NCBI GenBank assembly: GCA_012270525.1
Contig: JAAXIE010000284.1
Coordinates: 1-7,137 of the forward strand
Source: Dehalococcoidia bacterium
GTDB taxonomy: Bacteria > Chloroflexota > Dehalococcoidia > UBA3495 > JAAXIE01
Direction: 5' to 3'
DNA length: 7,137 bases
Below the pieces are notes generated by a model that was not told where the DNA came from, ran no database searches, and was given only the letters and a program-made list of their open reading frames with translations. Position numbers and translations under genes: made by a program. This document shows positions 4,978-7,137 of this stretch, in pieces (the first letter of the stretch is position 1; each line of letters opens with the position of its first letter).

Positions 4978-5979
4978 CTACCTGAAATGGTCCCAACCGC
5001 GAGCGTTTACGTTCCTGGTCTGGCCGGAGGGTTCAAGGATACGCACCGTCCCGGTTGCCCCGACGGTAATTTCACCGATGACCACTGCTGGGGGGCCGAG
5101 CCTCTCGATGGCCTTGGCCATCAAATCAGGGGGGGCGGCGAAAAGCAGCAGGTAGTCCTCCCCGCCGTTCAGGGCCATGTCCAACGCATCCTCCGGAAAG
5201 GCTCTCTGCAATAGCGGGTGCACCGGCACGGCGTCGCTGCGCACATCGGCCCCGACCCCACTGGCAGTACAGAGCTTGGACAGATCATCCAGCAGGCCGT
5301 CGCTCACGTCCATGGCAACGCTCACTCCAGCCTCCGACAGCAGCAGCCCCTGCTTCACATGGGGTTCCGGCCTGCGATGGGCCTGCCTCAGGAAGGCGTC
5401 GGCCTCGGGGTCGACCTCCAGGTGGTCCAGCATCAAGCGGAGTCCGCCAGCAGAGGACCCCAGGTACCCGCTGACCCCTACCAGGTACCCTGGCTGGGCG
5501 GCGGAGCGCAGCATGGGTTTCCCAGCGTGGGCCCCGTTCAGAGACAGGGTGATGAACAGGGTCGGGGAGCGTACGATGTCGCCACCCACGATGGCCACGT
5601 CATACCTCTGGGCGGCGGCCAGCATGCCCTCGTACAGGGAGCGCATATCTTCCACCCGCGTATCGGCGGGCAGCCCCAAGGTGACCAGCGAGTAGAGCGG
5701 AAGGCCTCCCATGGCTGCGATGTCGCTGACGTTGGCCGCCACCAGTTTCCAGCCCAGGTCGGGCCAAGGGGTGGTATCCCGTGTGAAGTGCACACCGTCG
5801 ACCACCGTATCGGTGGTGGCAAGCTCGGTGGCCTGCGATGTCTGCCAAGCAGCGGTATCGTCGCCGATACCGAGGGTGAGGCGAAAACCACACGCCCCAG
5901 CCTGATGCGTATTGGGGCCTACCATCTCGGCCAGGACCCCAATCAGGCCAAACTCGCCTATCTCGCTCACCAGCATCAT
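4978..5979 (-). CDS. thiL: Thiamine-monophosphate kinase
   Basis: ThiL phosphorylates thiamine monophosphate to the active cofactor thiamine pyrophosphate. The 333-residue protein belongs to the AIR synthase-like (PurM) fold and carries its landmarks in order: GIGDD (37-41), TTDTVVDGVHF (55-65), NVSDIAAMGG (83-92), VGGDIVRSP (131-139), the second-domain MDVSDGLLDDL (223-233), NGGEDY (271-276) and a terminal GWDHF (328-332). The metal-binding aspartates appear intact. The start is one of two adjacent ATGs (5979 or 5976). There is no Shine-Dalgarno sequence; instead a perfect TATAAT ends five bases before the first ATG, implying a leaderless or nearly leaderless mRNA. No other thiamine gene is nearby, nor a TPP riboswitch. 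Its place before tsaE and tsaB is conserved in many bacteria and may reflect old gene order more than shared function. Confidence 0.97.
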   Translation of the reverse strand: MMLVSEIGEFGLIGVLAEMVGPNTHQAGACGFRLTLGIGDDTAAWQTSQATELATTDTVVDGVHFTRDTTPWPDLGWKLVAANVSDIAAMGGLPLYSLVTLGLPADTRVEDMRSLYEGMLAAAQRYDVAIVGGDIVRSPTLFITLSLNGAHAGKPMLRSAAQPGYLVGVSGYLGSSAGGLRLMLDHLEVDPEADAFLRQAHRRPEPHVKQGLLLSEAGVSVAMDVSDGLLDDLSKLCTASGVGADVRSDAVPVHPLLQRAFPEDALDMALNGGEDYLLLFAAPPDLMAKAIERLGPPAVVIGEITVGATGTVRILEPSGQTRNVNARGWDHFR

Positions 5980-5984
5980 ACGGA

Positions 5985-6013
5985 ATTATAGACGTTGGGG
6001 AATATGCGCTCAA
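5985..6013 (-). promoter_or_regulatory. thiL: Sigma-70-type promoter for thiL-tsaE-tsaB-ndk
   Basis: On the minus strand TTGAGC (6013-6008) and a perfect TATAAT (5990-5985) are separated by 17 bases. Only five bases separate the -10 from the first thiL ATG and eight from the second, so transcription should start at or within the start codons. This is the strongest promoter in the window by eye and probably drives the four-gene unit independently of valS. Confidence 0.78.
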
Positions 6014-6051
6014 ACGGGCCCATGGAAGGATGGTCGCCGAGTGGGCTTCCC

Positions 6052-7137
6052 CTAGGCTAGCTGGTTGATCAGGTCGGCGAGTTGCTCCTTGCGATTTGTG
6101 AGGGTCAGGAGCTGCTGGTTCAGACGCTCCCTGACCTCAGGGGGGGCTTTCTCCTGGAATTGCGGGTTGCCCATCTGCTGCGCCAAGCGGTCCAAGGCCT
6201 TCTGGACGTCTTCCTGTTCCTTCTGCAGCTTGGCCAACTCCTGGCCTTGGGGACGTACCCCTCCCAGTGGCAGCCATATGCGGGCACTGGCGAAGCCATG
6301 GGCGTCGTTGCCCCCGGCGCGTAGTAGCGCGTATTGGGTCGCGTCGGCTGAGGGAGATGGGCCGCCCGGCTCTGTGACGGCGAACTCCGATATCCGGGCC
6401 AAGCTCTTGATGGCGGATGCCTCGAATGCTACGGCTTCGTGGAATGAAGCGGCAGCTCCAGCCTGGGTCTGTTCGCCCGGGCCGTCGACGGCAACCGTCG
6501 CCTCGATGAGTTGCCCGCTGGGGATTTTCTGTTCGGCGCGGTAGTTGCGCACCTGGGTGACTATGTCCTGCACCAGGTGCATCTGGGCTTCGATGGCTGT
6601 GTCGATGGTCGAGGGGTCGGACTGGGGGTAGTCGGACACCATGATGGAGTCGGGCAGGCAGTCGGCGTCGGCGACGTGAGGCTTCAACCTCTGCCAGATC
6701 TCCTCGGTGATGAAGGGCATGAAGGGGTGCAGCAGGCGCAGGGTGCGCTCCAGGACATGGGCCAGCACCGGCAGTGGCGATTCAGCCTCGCTGTTTCGCA
6801 GGCGCAGCTTGGCTAGCTCGATGTACCAGTCGCAGAACTCATGCCAGATGAAGTCGTACAACTCGCGTTGGGCCTCGCCCAACTCGAAATGCTCGAGGTA
6901 GCCGTTTACCGACTCCGCCACCCGGTTCAAGCGACTGACGATCCAGCGGTCTTCGCGGTGGGCTGGAGTCGGTGGGCTGGCATGGCGGGCGATGGAGTCC
7001 GCCCCTTCCAAGCTGGCCAGCACGAACCGGGAAGCGTTCCACAGCTTGTTGGCGAAGTTGCGGCTGGCCTCCAGCTTGCCGTCGCTCAGGCGCAGGTCGT
7101 TGCCGGGCGATGTGCCGGTGGTGAGGGCGAAGCGCAG
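6052..7137 (-). CDS. valS: Valyl-tRNA synthetase, C-terminal part (5' end outside window)
   Basis: This is the last 361 residues of a class I aminoacyl-tRNA synthetase that charges tRNA-Val. The reading frame is open to the right edge. The visible part begins LRFALTTGTSPGNDLRLSDG, the segment just after the KMSKS loop, which itself should lie a short way outside. Next comes KLEASRNFANKLWNASRFV and the helical anticodon-binding domain with DRWIVSRLNRV and YDFIWHEFCDWYIELAKLRL. LLHPFMPFITEEIWQRL and VRNYRAEQKIPSGQ follow, then an ARIWLPLGG strand. The C terminus is the ValRS coiled-coil arm (about the last 60 residues), containing NPQFQEKAPPEVRERLNQQ. An internal GTG at 7023 is not the real start. 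The HIGH motif and editing domain are outside the window. It is followed by thiL after 72 bases. Confidence 0.97.
   Translation of the reverse strand: MRFALTTGTSPGNDLRLSDGKLEASRNFANKLWNASRFVLASLEGADSIARHASPPTPAHREDRWIVSRLNRVAESVNGYLEHFELGEAQRELYDFIWHEFCDWYIELAKLRLRNSEAESPLPVLAHVLERTLRLLHPFMPFITEEIWQRLKPHVADADCLPDSIMVSDYPQSDPSTIDTAIEAQMHLVQDIVTQVRNYRAEQKIPSGQLIEATVAVDGPGEQTQAGAAASFHEAVAFEASAIKSLARISEFAVTEPGGPSPSADATQYALLRAGGNDAHGFASARIWLPLGGVRPQGQELAKLQKEQEDVQKALDRLAQQMGNPQFQEKAPPEVRERLNQQLLTLTNRKEQLADLINQLA

Noticed and set aside
5218..5991. Open frame of 257 codons on the plus strand opposite thiL
   Set aside because: Antisense shadow of ThiL, whose whole length is accounted for; the product is Gln/His/Gly-rich and resembles no family.
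5980..6051. Possible TPP riboswitch upstream of thiL
   Set aside because: The gap is only 72 bases and contains a promoter ending at the start codon; no THI-box-like conserved segment is seen and there is no transcribed leader to hold one.
6000..6051. Terminator after valS
   Set aside because: GGAAG and CTTCC arms with an 18-base loop and a GGGCCC palindrome are present, but no stable stem with a T-run could be built.
5129..6146. Two seven-base G tracts (5129-5135 in thiL and 6140-6146 in valS) within the same 11-base word, as possible slippage switches
   Set aside because: Both simply encode Ala-Pro-Pro-Asp/Glu in frame, are short for phase variation, and the genes are essential-type housekeeping genes that are intact.
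1..7137. Mobile elements, CRISPR repeats, toxin-antitoxin or defence genes, tRNA genes
   Set aside because: No transposase or integrase motifs, no regularly spaced repeats beyond the short mnmA leader block, and nearly every base is assigned to conserved housekeeping genes.

Overview
This window is ordinary, compact bacterial chromosome made almost entirely of conserved housekeeping genes. It holds ten protein genes: eight complete ones plus one cut off at each edge. I see no tRNA or rRNA gene, mobile element, phage gene, CRISPR array, toxin-antitoxin pair or other defence island. The DNA is GC-rich. The gene set (a tandem pair of FmdB-type zinc-ribbon genes beside rnhB-yraN and mnmA, and a thiL-tsaE-tsaB cluster after valS) together with frequent TTG starts would suit a Chloroflexota (Dehalococcoidia-like) genome. 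That placement is a guess from protein style only and would need database comparison.

Layout from right to left, because nine of the ten genes are on the minus strand: the 3' part of valS (6052-7137) enters from the right edge. After a 72-base gap with a clear promoter come thiL, tsaE, tsaB and ndk (5979 down to 3280), packed with gaps of 0, 18 and 27 bases. rsfS (2943-3293) is the only plus-strand gene; it has its own good promoter, and its 3' end overlaps the 3' end of ndk by 14 bases. A 240-base intergenic region, the longest gap in the window, separates rsfS from the divergent mnmA-rnhB-yraN unit (2702 down to 519). Last come two consecutive FmdB-like zinc-ribbon genes (468-121, and 72 running off the left edge), probably with their own promoter inside the 50-base gap after yraN.

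The functional theme is translation and tRNA quality. ValRS charges tRNA-Val; TsaE and TsaB make t6A37; MnmA makes s2U34; RsfS blocks ribosomal subunit joining when nutrients run out. Nucleotide and cofactor metabolism (Ndk, ThiL) and genome maintenance (RNase HII, possibly YraN) are interleaved.

I did not find a new biological system. The points most worth checking are: the thiL promoter sits so close to the start codon that the mRNA should be leaderless; seven of eight same-strand neighbouring gene pairs share one reading frame across the gap; the FmdB-like genes are duplicated; three core genes start at TTG; a 10-base-period triple repeat lies in the mnmA leader; and MnmA has a CxxC-plus-C cysteine pattern.
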